64,000 bases of DNA, taken from NCBI GenBank assembly GCA_963735175.1, contig CAVTJX010000008.1, positions 1 through 64,000 on the forward strand, written 5' to 3'. How positions within the stretch are numbered: the first letter of the stretch is position 1; every line of letters starts with the position of its first letter. Below, piece after piece: positions 1 through 8,928 of the stretch. The stretch comes from CAVTJX01 sp963735175. Lineage in GTDB: Bacteria; Electryoneota; RPQS01. A program made the position numbers and the translations under genes. The notes beneath the pieces are model-generated. The model was given only the letters and a program-made list of their open reading frames with translations, had not been told where the DNA came from and did no database searches.

Positions 1-1840
1 ACCGCCGACGAGGGAGATCTGGCCGAAGTCGAGCATTGGCGGCACATACGCCTGCACATTATCCACGATCCGATTCCAGGCGCGGACGAGGCGGGTGTAG
101 GAGCCGGCGAAGACGAACAGGCCGGGGCCGTCGTTGTGGTCGATGGTGTCGCAGGTGGTGGCGAGGTGCGCGCCCAGCAGTTCGACGCCGGCGCCGAGGT
201 AACGCAGCGTATCGGCCGGATCGCAGAGGTTGCCGTTGATACGGCTGCGGAGCAGGTTGTAATCGCCGCCCACGAGGCGCAGACCGGCGCGGGTGTTTTG
301 CGCGACCGTGCAGGAGTCGATGCTGACCTCGCTGCTGATGAAAAACGCGCCCTGCCGCCCGCACAGCCGAATGTCATTCCGCCGCCAGTCGCCGTTTGAG
401 TTGGCGTAGACCGCGCCGTAATTGCGGCAGTGGTCGATGAAAGTGGAATTCAGGGAAAGCTGACCGTTCCAGACCTCGACGCCGTTGACGGCGTTGCTGA
501 TCGTGGCGTAGTCGAGCCGGTTGGATGGGCTGTCGCTATAGACGCGCAATCCGCGCCACTTCTGGCCACTCGTAGCAGCATCGAACACCACCCGGTTCTG
601 CGCCGTGCCGTTGACGATCAGCACCGCGCCCGAATCCACCACCAGCGCGGCGGCGGAATCGAACAGCACTTCAACGCCCGCGTCGATGATCAGGGTGTCA
701 CCGGCTATTACGTGGTAAGTCTCCGTGAGGTGGATCGGAGACAAGTCGAAGGTCCAATGATCAAAGGTGGCGCGCAGTGGGTCATCGAGCGGCGCGCCGG
801 GCAGCGAGTAGGAGCGCAGCGACCATAGGCCGTCCGATGCCGAAATGTAAGGAACGACGATGCTGCCGCACACATCCCACATGTGAATGGCGGGCGATTC
901 GGGATGCTCCCATTGCAGACAGGTTCGAGTCGCCAGGTTCAGCGAATCGGTGCGATTCCAGATGTAGAAGCGCTGTATGGCCCGGTCGAATGCCACCACG
1001 CCGTACCCCGGAATCACCGACACCTCGTGGGTGTTGTAGTTGAGGCCATCCTCGGGAAGCGCCACGGCCTGAGACGCCAGATGGATGGTGGGATCAGCCG
1101 GGAAAGCAAAGAGGTGATCAACCCGCTGATTCCGGCCGTCGCTGACATATAAATGGGCGGTGCCGGACGGATCCACGTACCCGTCGATATTGCTGATCCA
1201 GCGGTAACCATCGTTTGACGTGCCGCGGTGCCCATAGATGGAGATGACGTTGCCCTGGCTGTCCGTACGGAAGATCTTCTGAGTCTTCTCATCCGCAATG
1301 AAGAACTGATCGAAAGCCCAGAAAAGCCCGACCGGTCTTTTGACTCCGGGGACGGCAAACGTCCGCTCCAAAGTGAAGTGATTGGTCGTGCTGTCTAACG
1401 CATACACGCCGATGCGCGAACCGTACCAGAAGCCGATGGCGACGCGATCGGTGGCGGGATTGAAGTAGGTTCCGGCCTGCATCCGGCACAGGGTGGTACC
1501 GTCATAGATACTGTCGTCCGGGACTGAACCAGTTCGCTCCAGACCTCCCGCCGGCACTCCAAATTGCTGATCCATCGGCATGACCACCAGCGCCGGATTA
1601 ATATCGTCCAGGAAAACCACCCGATAGTCTGTCGGCGAAAGTTTCAGAACCTCCAGATCCCAGGGGTGATTGAAGCCGATGGATGTGGAGTCGGTCACCT
1701 CCAGAAACCAAGGGGTGCAGACGCTGTCCACGCCGGGGATGCCCAGGAAATGCGGCTCCGGCGGAAGGATGGGCTGGGCGGAGGCGGCGATCGCAAGCAG
1801 CACCAGTGCCCACCGCTTTAATCCAAATGCTTATTTTCAT
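1..1840 (-). CDS. Secreted beta-propeller plus beta-helix protein (3' end outside window)
   Basis: About 600 residues can be read without interruption from near 1815 to the window edge. The natural start is the ATG at 1838-1840, preceded by GAGGAG. Reading on into the signal peptide (KRWALVLLAIAASAQ) needs removal of one A around 1818, so a one-base frameshift is assumed. Residues ~40-270 look like NHL-type propeller blades (ISNIDGYVDPSGTAHLYVSD, RNQRVDHLFAFP). From ~330 onward the chain changes to parallel beta-helix repeats (NRLDYATISNAVNGVEVWN, IRLCGRQGAFFISSEVSI). The expected C-terminal sorting tail would lie beyond the left edge. The protein is probably exported and on the cell surface; its substrate is unknown. 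The family is inferred from pattern only. Confidence 0.7.
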
Positions 1841-2723
1841 CGCTGCTGCTCCTCTGGAGCCCCAATTTGACGTAGCAGGGATTCGCGCTGTGATTCGGTA
1901 CATCTCGTCCTGCTCGGGACCGGGTTGCCAGGGACCAGCGGCAGTCACTTTGTAATTCTGATAAAGCGCATCGAGGAATCGCAGGCTCTTCTGAGGATCG
2001 CCAAGAATGGGCCGAAGCAGGTCAAGGCCAGCGATAGACCGGTTTTGGATTTCCAGCCCGTTTGGAGCAGGGAATCGGTTAGGGCAACTACGCGTACGTC
2101 GTCGCCCGCCTGATAAGCCATACTGACATGCGATTCCATTATACAGATACGGTCGTCCAGGGTCTGAGGTAACGCGATCTTGAAACATGCTAAGTTGCGG
2201 TCGTAGCGTGCGTCAACGTTTCCATGCGGAAGCTGCCCGATTACCGCACGGGCGCATATTCGCGTTCCGGTTAGCGTCGCAGGAATAACAAAGCGAAAGT
2301 AGAAGACAGGAGTCGTCTTGGTGTAGGGTGAGAGCTTTTCATGTTGCCTGAACTGCTCGTTGGTCCGAATCTGCTCCCGATACAGGTAGTAGCTCGGGCT
2401 TGAGTAAGGCGTACAGCCCGGCGGACGGCTGAAAGGGTGCGGAATCCGCATCGTAACTGAATTCCAAACGCAGCCAGTCCGGTTGCCGTGAGGGGAAGCC
2501 GGTGAAAGGCGTACCCGCCGTGTCGGATATAACGGTTACGGCAATGTTGCCGATGGATCCTGAAAAGACTCAGAACTGTGCTGAGGGATTGCATGATTCT
2601 CCATGAGGATGCTCCTATCCCTGTTTCTACCAATGTGCGGCCGGGAGCAAGGGGGGCAAAGAGCAGGGAAACCACGGCCAGTGCAAGGAAACGAAAAACT
2701 GCGATGTTATAACGGCATTTCAT
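1818..2723 (-). pseudogene. Secreted protein of unknown function, several frameshifts
   Basis: The ATG at 2721-2723 opens a clear signal peptide (FRFLALAVVSLLFAPLAPG). Protein-like sequence then continues in other frames: GNIAVTVISDTAGTPFTGFP around 2550-2420, YLYREQIRTNEQFRQHEKL to TDSLLQTGWKSKTG around 2400-2040, and LLRPILGDPQKSLRFLDALY around 2020-1950. The most natural end is a TAA at 1818-1820, overlapping the start of the next gene. At least three frame changes are needed, so this is either a decayed gene or a stretch with several sequencing indels; the neighbouring genes have the same problem. The middle part reads like a beta-sandwich accessory domain. No family is recognised. Confidence 0.5.
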
Positions 2724-2750
2724 GTTGTACTCCTTGGGTTGAGAGAGAGG

Positions 2751-4611
2751 CTACCAGTTTGCAGGCCAAGCAGCCGCATCTGGTGGCCGCAGAGCACGAG
2801 TCTGTTCGCACCTGAAGACATCGGTGAGATATCCTGTTCCAAATTTGGTCACGAACGATGACCATCCACCTGCGGAATGTGGATAATCTACTTCCGCATC
2901 GTATTTCATCTCACATTCCCAGTTCTCCCTCTGATGGGAGGCAATGGTGATTGATCCCGGCAACGTGTCCAAATTCATGCAATATCGTGCGCACTATCTG
3001 TTGTCGCTTGAAATCTAATTGCAATGAAACCGGCAAGTGAAAGGTGTCAGCATTTGCGATCGCATTGACCCACCTATCGAGACCTACCTCATAAACGACA
3101 ATGGCATCCGTTCCACCACTCCCCGGATAAATTCGGAGTGGATTATTGCAGGACTCATACGCGCTGAGATTGTTTCCCGAACTGTCCTCGAATTGATAAG
3201 TGTTCGCAAAAATATTTGTGGGTGTGAACGCATCCAATCTCACTTTGACAACGGCAATATCAGCACGTTTTATCGTGTCATGCTGCGCGTCCCAGGGGAA
3301 TGATTCCAGCCCGGGTGGGGTCGCCAGTATGTCCTGCACCCACGCGGCGCCGTCGAAATGCCGGGATTCATAGTCCACAAAGTTACGGCTAAGGCGCAGC
3401 CTGCTAGTATCCGTGCCAGTAATGAAGATCAGTGTGTCAGTCTTTAACCACGAAAAGCTGTCTAAATCTGCTGGATAGGTCCGAATCGTGGCTCCCAAAA
3501 AGGAAGAAGTTGCCAACATTGCGAACACGGTATCGTAATCCTGTGCAAGGGCGGCATCCGGAAGCACGAACAGATCTTTATGCGTGCTGTCCAGCCGCGC
3601 ATGTGGCTTTGCGCTGTCTGGGTTGAGGATGAACCCCCGGTATTCCTCCCAAGCGCTGAAACCATCACTATCCGAGTCGGATCTGCTGAGGAAGCGCTCG
3701 AAGTTAAAGGGGATTTGCTCCGACGCGTTGGAGGCTGGATCATTCAGCAGCCAGGCGCGGAGTGTGCCGGCCGCGGCGTAATCCTGCACCCGCAGGATCA
3801 GGGACTGCGCAACACCGGTTAAAGGGTCGAAAAAAATCGTGTCGCTGAAGTAGGCCGTGTCGCCTTCGAAAAATGGCCCGTGCAATCGCATCGGACTGAG
3901 GGTGTCCGGAACAATGTCACAAATGGTGTCCTGCCGCACCGAATCCATCTCCGGATGCGGCGTGTACCATAAGGGCACCGGTGCGTTCATGGCGATGCCC
4001 TCATAGGTGCTGGTGACCAACTGGACCACGACCGCACTGTCTTCGTAAGCCACGATCGTAAAACAGAGGCTGTCCCCGTACTGAGGCAAATAGTCCCGAG
4101 TGAAGTTGCCAACCGAATCGTCCTTGTTATAGCATTGCTGGATAACAACCGGGTCGCCGGGGGCTGCCACCCACCGAAGAGTATTATCAATCAAACCGGC
4201 CGCGAGACATTCGGGATACGTGGTGACGCAACGCCAGTTTGTTTCATTATGCCAGAGGGTGGTTCCTTTGCAGCCGCCAGCAATCGCCGTTCTGTTATAG
4301 CTCTGGCAAGAGTTCGGTCCCGGGTGCTCCGGACAGTCCCATTTGATCTGTGGAAGGAAGACGTCTGTCCCCGTATGCACCTCACCCTCACAATTACCGT
4401 GGCCGCGACATGCATAATTGTCACCGTATTCATTGGATTTAATGTTGACCCAACGATATGCGCACATGTCGTACCCGGGAAGATATTCCGGCCCCAATTG
4501 TATGCATTGACCGTTATACTTGTGGCAGAGTTCCTGACCAAGAGCCACATCACACGCCAGCAGCACGGCTGCCGGAAGGAGCGTTTTCAATACATACCGA
4601 TACAGGTTCAT
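2751..4611 (-). CDS. Secreted metzincin-like zinc metalloprotease, one frameshift
   Basis: The start at 4611 follows AAAGG and gives a signal peptide (LLPAAVLLACDVALGQ), so export is likely. The N-terminal third is cysteine-rich. Around residue 330 a DSDSDGFSAWEE stretch resembles a calcium-binding type-3/dockerin loop. Near residue 545 the motif HEFGHVAGINHH matches the metzincin zinc site HExxHxxGxxH. The frame then ends early; shifting it near 2935 continues into ENWECEMKYDAEVDYPHS, where CEMKY could be the Met-turn expected downstream of a metzincin site, and ends at 2751. A single gene of about 620 residues with one indel is the simplest reading. No C-terminal sorting tail is present. 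The target is unknown; protein degradation outside the cell is inferred. Confidence 0.75.
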
Positions 4612-5069
4612 TCGTGGCCTTTCATGGAAAAACACAAAAAACGCCCAATCCCGATCATCTCAGGGAAAGGCGTAGGATTGTGGACAATGTTGTCGAAACT
4701 GCCACGGACATAAGGTACTCCGTGCCAAGATGCTCGTGCTCGGGCGGCAATGAGTCTTAATCTAATGAACCAAAGCAAATTATCAAGATGTAATGTCAAT
4801 ATTTACAAAAAAACAATTAGATGCCGGATTGATGGTAAAGCCGGCGGGGACGGATAAGGAGCACGGAACCGGGCAAGCCTCCGGGGGATCTCCTCGAAAT
4901 GCCGCATTCGCAGCGGGAAGGCCTTGAACGGGGGCGGGATGATTGGGAATGGACCAAAGATATTGTGATAAATTGCGGGAAAATGTTGCAGATGTCCGGA
5001 TAAATTGTATCTTATTATCTGAATCCGTGGACTGGCTTTGAATCGACAGAAGGACAACGACCGCCGCAG
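4612..5069. other. Intergenic region without a recognised gene
   Basis: This 458-base spacer separates the divergent metalloprotease and small zinc-ribbon genes. A TTGACA reading leftward lies at 4799-4794, but no good -10 element follows at 16-18 bases. A weak rightward pair (TTGCAG then TATCTT, 16 bases apart, about 4986-5013) could serve the gene at 5070. The left part is AT-rich and the middle GC-rich. I see no RNA gene or repeat. Confidence 0.4.
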
Positions 5070-5228
5070 ATGGGAACGCTGATCTTAGTCATCCTGGTGG
5101 CGCTGGTGGTGGCCATCTTATTCCGGGTTTCGGCCTCGAAGCGCCCGTGCCCGCACTGCCGCACGATGATGCCGAAGAGCGTGTCCGCGTGTCCACATTG
5201 TCATAAGGCCATTCCGATCGGTTACTAA
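5070..5228 (+). CDS. 52-aa membrane-anchored zinc-ribbon protein
   Basis: The ATG at 5070 opens a 52-residue frame. Residues 3-20 form one hydrophobic helix (LILVILVALVVAILF). Two CxxC-type pairs follow (CPHCRTMMPKSVSACPHCHK), a typical small zinc ribbon. This architecture, one N-terminal helix plus a cytoplasmic ribbon, is common in short bacterial proteins without a known role. An AAGGAC lies about 14 bases upstream. The next small gene starts 17 bases after the stop, so they are probably cotranscribed. The protein is below common length cut-offs and easily missed. Function unknown. Confidence 0.65.
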   Translation: MGTLILVILVALVVAILFRVSASKRPCPHCRTMMPKSVSACPHCHKAIPIGY

Positions 5229-5245
5229 CCTGGAGCAACGGCCGC

Positions 5246-5425
5246 ATGGATCATCCGCAATGGCAACTGTTTTCGCTGCGCACACGGATTGAGATGCGGT
5301 TGTTGAAGCTCGGCATGGGTCAGCCGCGGCGGCAGTACATCGTCAGCGCGATCGCCGCGATGACGGATATTCCGCGCCTGACGGCCTTTGCCCGGCGGCT
5401 GGACGCGCCCCGGCGCACGTTCTAA
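5246..5425 (+). CDS. 59-aa basic hypothetical protein
   Basis: The frame starts with ATG at 5246, about 10 bases after a GGAG, and ends with TAA at 5423-5425. The product is arginine-rich and probably helical (TRIEMRLLKLGMGQPRRQ, TDIPRLTAFARRLD). It follows the zinc-ribbon gene at 17 bases and precedes the RRM gene by about 150 bases. No family is recognised. Support is the codon pattern, the ribosome-binding site and the tight spacing; it could still be a chance frame. Confidence 0.45.
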   Translation: MDHPQWQLFSLRTRIEMRLLKLGMGQPRRQYIVSAIAAMTDIPRLTAFARRLDAPRRTF

Positions 5426-5577
5426 AAACTTTTTCACTACAGCGCTCCACGAGGAGCCCTTCGCAGGCCCACTGTCACAGGAAGGTAAGACGTTTATGGT
5501 CCTTCTTCGGCTTGGCGACGGCATAGCAGGTGGCAAATTGGGGAAGCCATCCCCGCCAATCCCGAAAGGATCAAATC

Positions 5578-5853
5578 ATGGTAAACATTTACGTCGGCAA
5601 CCTCTCCTACAACACGACGGAAGAAAAACTTCGCGAGTTGTTTGAAGCGCACGGTCAAGTGGACCGCGCCAGCCTGGCCGTTGACCGCAGCACGGGCCGC
5701 GCCCGCGGCTTCGGGTTTGTGGAAATGCCGAATGACAACGAAGCCCGGGCGGCGATCGATGGGCTGAACGAGATGGACGTCAACGGCCGCAACCTGATGG
5801 TCAACGAGGCCAAGCCGAAGAGTGACCGTCCCGCGCGCCGCGAACGCTACTAA
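5578..5853 (+). CDS. RRM-domain RNA-binding protein
   Basis: A 91-residue single RNA recognition motif. RNP-2 is IYVGNL at residues 3-8 and RNP-1 is RGFGFVEM at about 41-48, both with the aromatic residues that stack on RNA bases. The fold is complete (YVGNLSYNTTEEKLRELF, EARAAIDGLNEMDVNGR) and is followed by a short basic tail. Proteins of this type in cyanobacteria and FCB bacteria act as RNA chaperones, often cold-induced; that role is inferred here. The start is preceded by GAAAGG. A strong terminator directly follows, so the gene ends its transcription unit. Confidence 0.93.
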   Translation: MVNIYVGNLSYNTTEEKLRELFEAHGQVDRASLAVDRSTGRARGFGFVEMPNDNEARAAIDGLNEMDVNGRNLMVNEAKPKSDRPARRERY

Positions 5854-5872
5854 GACCGCGCCGGCGAATGGC

Positions 5873-5902
5873 AAAAGGGCGAACCCACGGTTCGCCCTTT
5901 TT
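5873..5902 (+). terminator. Rho-independent terminator after the RRM gene
   Basis: A perfect 13-bp stem (AAAAGGGCGAACC, 5873-5885, with 5889-5901), a 3-base CAC loop and a short T-run. It lies 20 bases after the RRM stop codon. Confidence 0.85.
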
Positions 5903-5940
5903 GCGCCGCCGGGAACAGCAACGACACCAAGGAGAGCTTT

Positions 5941-6243
5941 GTGACGCAGGGACGCGCATTCGATTTTGAGGAAGCGAAACAGATCGGGGACGCGCTGGGC
6001 GTGGACTGGAATATGTTTGCCGTGGAGCAGTTCCGGCAGGGGCTGGGCGTGGAACTGGAGCACGGCACGCGGGATCCGGAGACGGATCTCACGCACGACG
6101 ATCTGCTGGCGACGGGCCGCATCGCGTGGGCGCATTTGAAGAGCATTCCCGACTACTACACGCGCCTGGCGAAGATGGAGAAAGAAGCCGGCAAGCACTG
6201 GGGCCGCGAACTCACCTTGCCGCGCCGCGGCCGCAGCCGGTAG
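5941..6243 (+). CDS. DUF5661-like small protein
   Basis: A 100-residue protein starting at GTG 5941, preceded by AAGGAGAG. The sequence FRQGLGVELEHGTRD, then TDLTHDDLLATGRIAWAHL and PDYYTRLAKME, matches the pattern I know for DUF5661, which is found in many bacteria and some phages and has no established function. It lies between two terminators and so is probably transcribed alone. The C-terminus is basic (LPRRGRSR). The family name is from memory and should be treated as likely rather than proven. Confidence 0.75.
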   Translation: MTQGRAFDFEEAKQIGDALGVDWNMFAVEQFRQGLGVELEHGTRDPETDLTHDDLLATGRIAWAHLKSIPDYYTRLAKMEKEAGKHWGRELTLPRRGRSR

Positions 6244-6323
6244 GGCCGCGGAAAATTCGAAACTCGAAATTCGAATCCGATCAGAAACCGGGCGGATAGT
6301 GGCCGCGTGGGGATCGCTGTAAA

Positions 6324-6358
6324 AAGGGACATGGCCTGGTGCCGTGTCCCTTCTTTGT
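6324..6358 (+). terminator. Terminator-like palindrome after the DUF5661-like gene
   Basis: Stem AAGGGACATGGC (6324-6335) pairs with GCCGTGTCCCTT (6341-6352) and is followed by CTTTG. The same GGACATGGC...CCATGTCC core recurs in the GTAG-headed palindromes at 9099, 22566 and 26896, so this may be a repeat used as a terminator. Confidence 0.55.
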
Positions 6359-6399
6359 TAGGCGGCGAAAACGGTTTCCGCATTGTCTCCCACCAAGCG

Positions 6400-6464
6400 G
6401 TAGGGGCGGGTCAAGCGGCACGATCATGAATTGCAGGTCACCCCGTCTCCCGCGCGACCCGCCC
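6400..6464 (-). repeat. Long GTAG-headed palindromic repeat, copy 1
   Basis: Begins GTAGGGGCGGGTC and ends GACCCGCCC, so the ends are inverted repeats. Read on the minus strand, it matches the element at 27977-28037 over both ends and interior words (GGGCGGGTCGCGCGGGAGAC; CGTGCCGCT). A diverged relative follows at 6579. The spacer 6244-6785 holds no gene. Confidence 0.7.
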
Positions 6465-6578
6465 GCTTCCACCGTCCACCTCCTCCGCAATCTGCCTTTC
6501 CCCCATAGTGCCACCCAGCCGTGCTTTCGCCCCCCCCCATTACAAGCGTCGGCCTCCGGCCGTCATCTTAATGCTGCC

Positions 6579-6646
6579 GTAGGGGCGGATCAAGCGCGAA
6601 GGCTCGATGATCGCAGCCGATACGTCATCCGCCGCGCAACCCGCCC
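6579..6646 (-). repeat. Long GTAG-headed palindromic repeat, copy 2
   Basis: Begins GTAGGGGCGGATCAAGCGCG and ends in AACCCGCCC. The layout and several interior words match copy 1 at 6400 (GTAGGGGCGG.TCAAGCG near the start; GCGCAACCCGCCC against GCGCGACCCGCCC at the end). Confidence 0.65.
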
Positions 6647-6785
6647 TCACCGCAACACGCGGCGCCATTCCCCGGCACGCCACAGCAGGACATAGAAAAA
6701 GGCGGACCTTGCGGGTTCGCCTTTGTTCGATGGTGTCATCCCAGATTCCGGGCAGGGCGCAGACGACCTGCCTCGGCGGGAAGTT

Positions 6786-7688
6786 CTAGCAATTAGAGTA
6801 TTTCAACAATGCATTAGCCTTTGTGGGGTCGACACTTCCTACATATCGCAATTGACCGGCAATTCTTCTTTGCCCTCCGAGATCGGGGATATCCATGCGC
6901 CTCTGGAATCCTATTTGGGACCGAACCTGTTTCATGTAGGGCTTTGGAATCGAGAGTCGAGATTCCACGAGCAGTCCCAAAACTTGCTTGCGATATCCCG
7001 TTGTACGGATCTTAAGTTTTTTATAACTAATCTGCATACCAAGACGATTCATCATAGGGATACAGTATTGAATAGCAGCATATACGCTTTCGCGCTGACC
7101 ACTTATTATAATGTCATCAACGAACCGACAAACCTTTAGCCCACGGTTAATACAGAACTCGTGTAAAGACATATCAAATTCACTAAGCAAAAGATTAGCA
7201 AGCGATGTGCTTGTCGGCGTGCCCTGCGGGAGGTGGCCGTTTCGGGTCGTAAGCCTTGTTAGATAATGGGCAACATCGGGAATACACTGCATCGCCGTAA
7301 ACAAACCATAAACATGCTTATTGGTAACAGAAGGGAAGAAATTCTTAATATCAATACACACAACGCAATCTTGTCCTGTGTGCAGAGCAGCGGCACTAAT
7401 ATTCGATCGTTTCTTGATTCCCCCGTAGGCAATCACCATCTCTTGCAGAAGGGGACTAAGTAAACGAGAATTGATTCTTCGTTGAACCGATTTTAATCCT
7501 TGACAGGGGGATTCTATATGACGCGTTTTACCTGGAGCATTCCTCTTAGGTTCGTCCCACTCTCGATACAAGCTATCCGCATTTTCGCACAGATCAGCTA
7601 ATACCTTCGCGTCTAATTCCAATCTACGGCAAAGTGAATTTACTGAACGAAGTCCCAACTTAGGATATTTGCCTTTAAGCACTATCAC
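6786..7688 (-). CDS. Retron-like reverse transcriptase
   Basis: A compact 300-residue reverse transcriptase. In order: a primer-binding region (PGKTRHIESPCQGLKSVQRR), GGIKKRSNISAAALH at about 88-102, the first catalytic Asp in VVCIDIKNFFPSV, LPQGTPTSTSLANLLL (~153-168), the polymerase box CRFVDDIIIS (FVDD instead of YADD), ISYKKLKI and VLGLLVES. AAALH sits where retron enzymes have NAxxH, and VLG where they have VTG, so this is a diverged retron-type enzyme. There is no maturase or endonuclease domain, which argues against a group II intron. The GTG start overlaps the stop of the XRE gene upstream. Base composition is clearly more AT-rich than the flanks, suggesting transfer. Phage defence is the likely role by family knowledge. 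Confidence 0.9.
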   Translation of the reverse strand: MIVLKGKYPKLGLRSVNSLCRRLELDAKVLADLCENADSLYREWDEPKRNAPGKTRHIESPCQGLKSVQRRINSRLLSPLLQEMVIAYGGIKKRSNISAAALHTGQDCVVCIDIKNFFPSVTNKHVYGLFTAMQCIPDVAHYLTRLTTRNGHLPQGTPTSTSLANLLLSEFDMSLHEFCINRGLKVCRFVDDIIISGQRESVYAAIQYCIPMMNRLGMQISYKKLKIRTTGYRKQVLGLLVESRLSIPKPYMKQVRSQIGFQRRMDIPDLGGQRRIAGQLRYVGSVDPTKANALLKYSNC

Positions 7689-7969
7689 TCGGATTTGCCC
7701 TTCGGTAACAGCATCCCAAACAATTGTTCTACTATTAGTGCTCGAGTTCGGTCCTGCCTATTACCACTATCGTCTGCCATTAAAAATAGAAGCGGAAGAG
7801 GCACTTCTAGAAAATGGGCTATTCTCTCAAGAAGCCCTAAACTCGGATCTCTCTGATTACGTTCCAAAAGTGAGAGATACGTAATTGAGACGTCGAGATT
7901 TTGGGCAACTTCTTTTTGCGTCAGCCCGCGTCGTGTTCGAGCTACGCGGATTGCTGTGCCAATATCCAT
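7685..7969 (-). CDS. XRE-family helix-turn-helix protein of the RT cassette
   Basis: A 94-residue protein with a classic XRE/Cro DNA-binding domain at residues 4-60 (IRVARTRRGLTQKEVAQNL, SITYLSLLERNQRDPSLGLL). The C-terminal tail of about 30 residues is unassigned. The ATG at 7969 follows AAGGTG. Its stop overlaps the GTG start of the reverse transcriptase by four bases, so the two are translationally coupled. It may repress the cassette promoter at 8604-8632, or be the effector or antitoxin: some retrons are known to carry HTH partner proteins (type VI in the published classification, from memory). Which role applies cannot be told from sequence. Confidence 0.88.
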   Translation of the reverse strand: MDIGTAIRVARTRRGLTQKEVAQNLDVSITYLSLLERNQRDPSLGLLERIAHFLEVPLPLLFLMADDSGNRQDRTRALIVEQLFGMLLPKGKSE

Positions 7970-8003
7970 ATCGAAAGCACCTTGTTATCCGGAAAAATTG
8001 ACA

Positions 8004-8270
8004 TCAGGGATGGTCCCGCCAGTGCTTCATGATTTCTTCGAGAATCTGCGAATTCAGAAGAATTATCCAAGATATGCGCGCAACTATTTCGAATAGTATT
8101 TTGCGCATTCTCTCTTGATTCCTCTGCGCCCGCTTAAGCTGACTCAGTTTGCAGGTCAGATCTCGAATTACCATGGAGAGCATTTCAGAACTCTCCGTAC
8201 CAAGGCTCCGGTTTCTTTGAACCGATCTTAGCGCTGTTAACCAGCGACTTAGGTCTTGCACCTCATTCAT
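8004..8270 (-). CDS. 88-aa helical protein, first gene of the RT cassette
   Basis: The chosen ATG at 8268-8270 has AAGGAG at ideal spacing; an upstream in-frame extension would run into the proposed non-coding RNA and is rejected. The product is basic and predicted helical (LSRWLTALRSVQRNRSLG, LKRAQRNQERMRKILFEIV), with one moderately hydrophobic segment near the C-terminus (RISWIILLNSQILEEIM). No family is recognised. It lies between the structured RNA region and the XRE gene, 34 bases before the latter, so it is very likely part of the same operon. It is a candidate toxin or effector. Confidence 0.65.
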   Translation of the reverse strand: MNEVQDLSRWLTALRSVQRNRSLGTESSEMLSMVIRDLTCKLSQLKRAQRNQERMRKILFEIVARISWIILLNSQILEEIMKHWRDHP

Positions 8271-8306
8271 CGGCATCTCTCCTTTTGTTTCGACCGTAGG
8301 GGTCTG

Positions 8307-8597
8307 TCCTTGTCCCCATGGCCGTTTCGGAGAGCCTTGGACTGATGTCAATGCCGGGCGGTCTGTCCAACTAATTCTCGACGGGAATGACGTTCAATAT
8401 CGAGACCAGTAACACGGGGTGCGGGCATCGCGAACGACGACAGCACAGCGAAGGACAAACACGGTCGCAGGAACGCAAGCCGTATCTAAGAATGATGTCT
8501 TAGATACGTTCAAGTATCCCAGATTTGACTGGGATCTAAGCAGCATGGGGACGGGAAGGAGAAATGTGTCAAAGAGCCGTGGCCGTAATCGGCCTCC
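8307..8597 (-). ncRNA. Candidate retron msr-msd RNA
   Basis: Between a promoter (8632-8604) and the first cassette gene lies a stretch with retron RNA architecture, read on the minus strand. Inverted-repeat ends: 8560-8544 (TCCTT, three extra bases, GTCCCCATG) pairs with 8320-8307 (CATGGGGAC then AAGGA), 14 bp with a 3-base bulge. Inside, just after the first arm, are two perfect hairpins: 8535-8516 (ATCCCAG, 6-base loop) and 8508-8481 (CGTATCTAAGA, 6-base loop), like msr stem-loops. Another small hairpin (GGCCG, 8594-8581) precedes the first arm. The remainder, ~8480-8321, would hold the msd; it contains several shorter inverted repeats (for example TTGGAC/GTCCAA) but no single long stem that I can confirm by eye. 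The branching G is not assigned. Confidence 0.55.
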
Positions 8598-8603
8598 AAA
8601 ATC

Positions 8604-8632
8604 AATATACTGATGTTTTCTCCGAATCGCAA
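8604..8632 (-). promoter_or_regulatory. Promoter of the candidate retron
   Basis: On the minus strand TTGCGA (8632-8627), a 17-base spacer and TATATT (8609-8604). TATATT is also the -10 of the promoters at 8953, 12785, 54754 and 60375, which supports it. Transcription would start near 8597. Confidence 0.6.
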
Positions 8633-8784
8633 CGACAAAAACTAACCAGTAGTGGAAAAAAATGAAACTGTGTGTTCGTGTCACATACTTCACCGAGATG
8701 TCTTAATGATTGTAATATATCATGTTGTGCGTTTCAACGTCTTTTGACAATTCCCAGTGAAGAGGCAAGACCTCACAACTGCCC

Positions 8785-8856
8785 AATTTCGCCTCTTCCC
8801 CCTCGTTCCCATGTGAACGCACCGCGGAGTCACAAACTCCCAAACCCCGCCCCACG
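8785..8856 (+). repeat. Boundary-like repeat, copy A
   Basis: Contains CGCCTCTTCCCCCTCGTTCC, ATGTGAACGCACC and GTCACAAACTC followed by a C-rich end. Similar words in the same order occur at 53783-53820 and 54585-54656, both next to the HEPN loci. The rest of 8633-9275 holds no supported gene. Confidence 0.6.
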
Positions 8857-8928
8857 GCCACTTCCGGGTCTCGCATGATCGACATCCTTCGTATTCACAT
8901 CGCATTAGAACATTCGTACAAAATATGC

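Noticed and set aside
6786..7688. Group II intron or diversity-generating retroelement
   Set aside because: The RT lacks maturase and endonuclease domains, no intron domain V-like hairpin was seen, and there is no accessory Avd gene or template/variable repeat pair.
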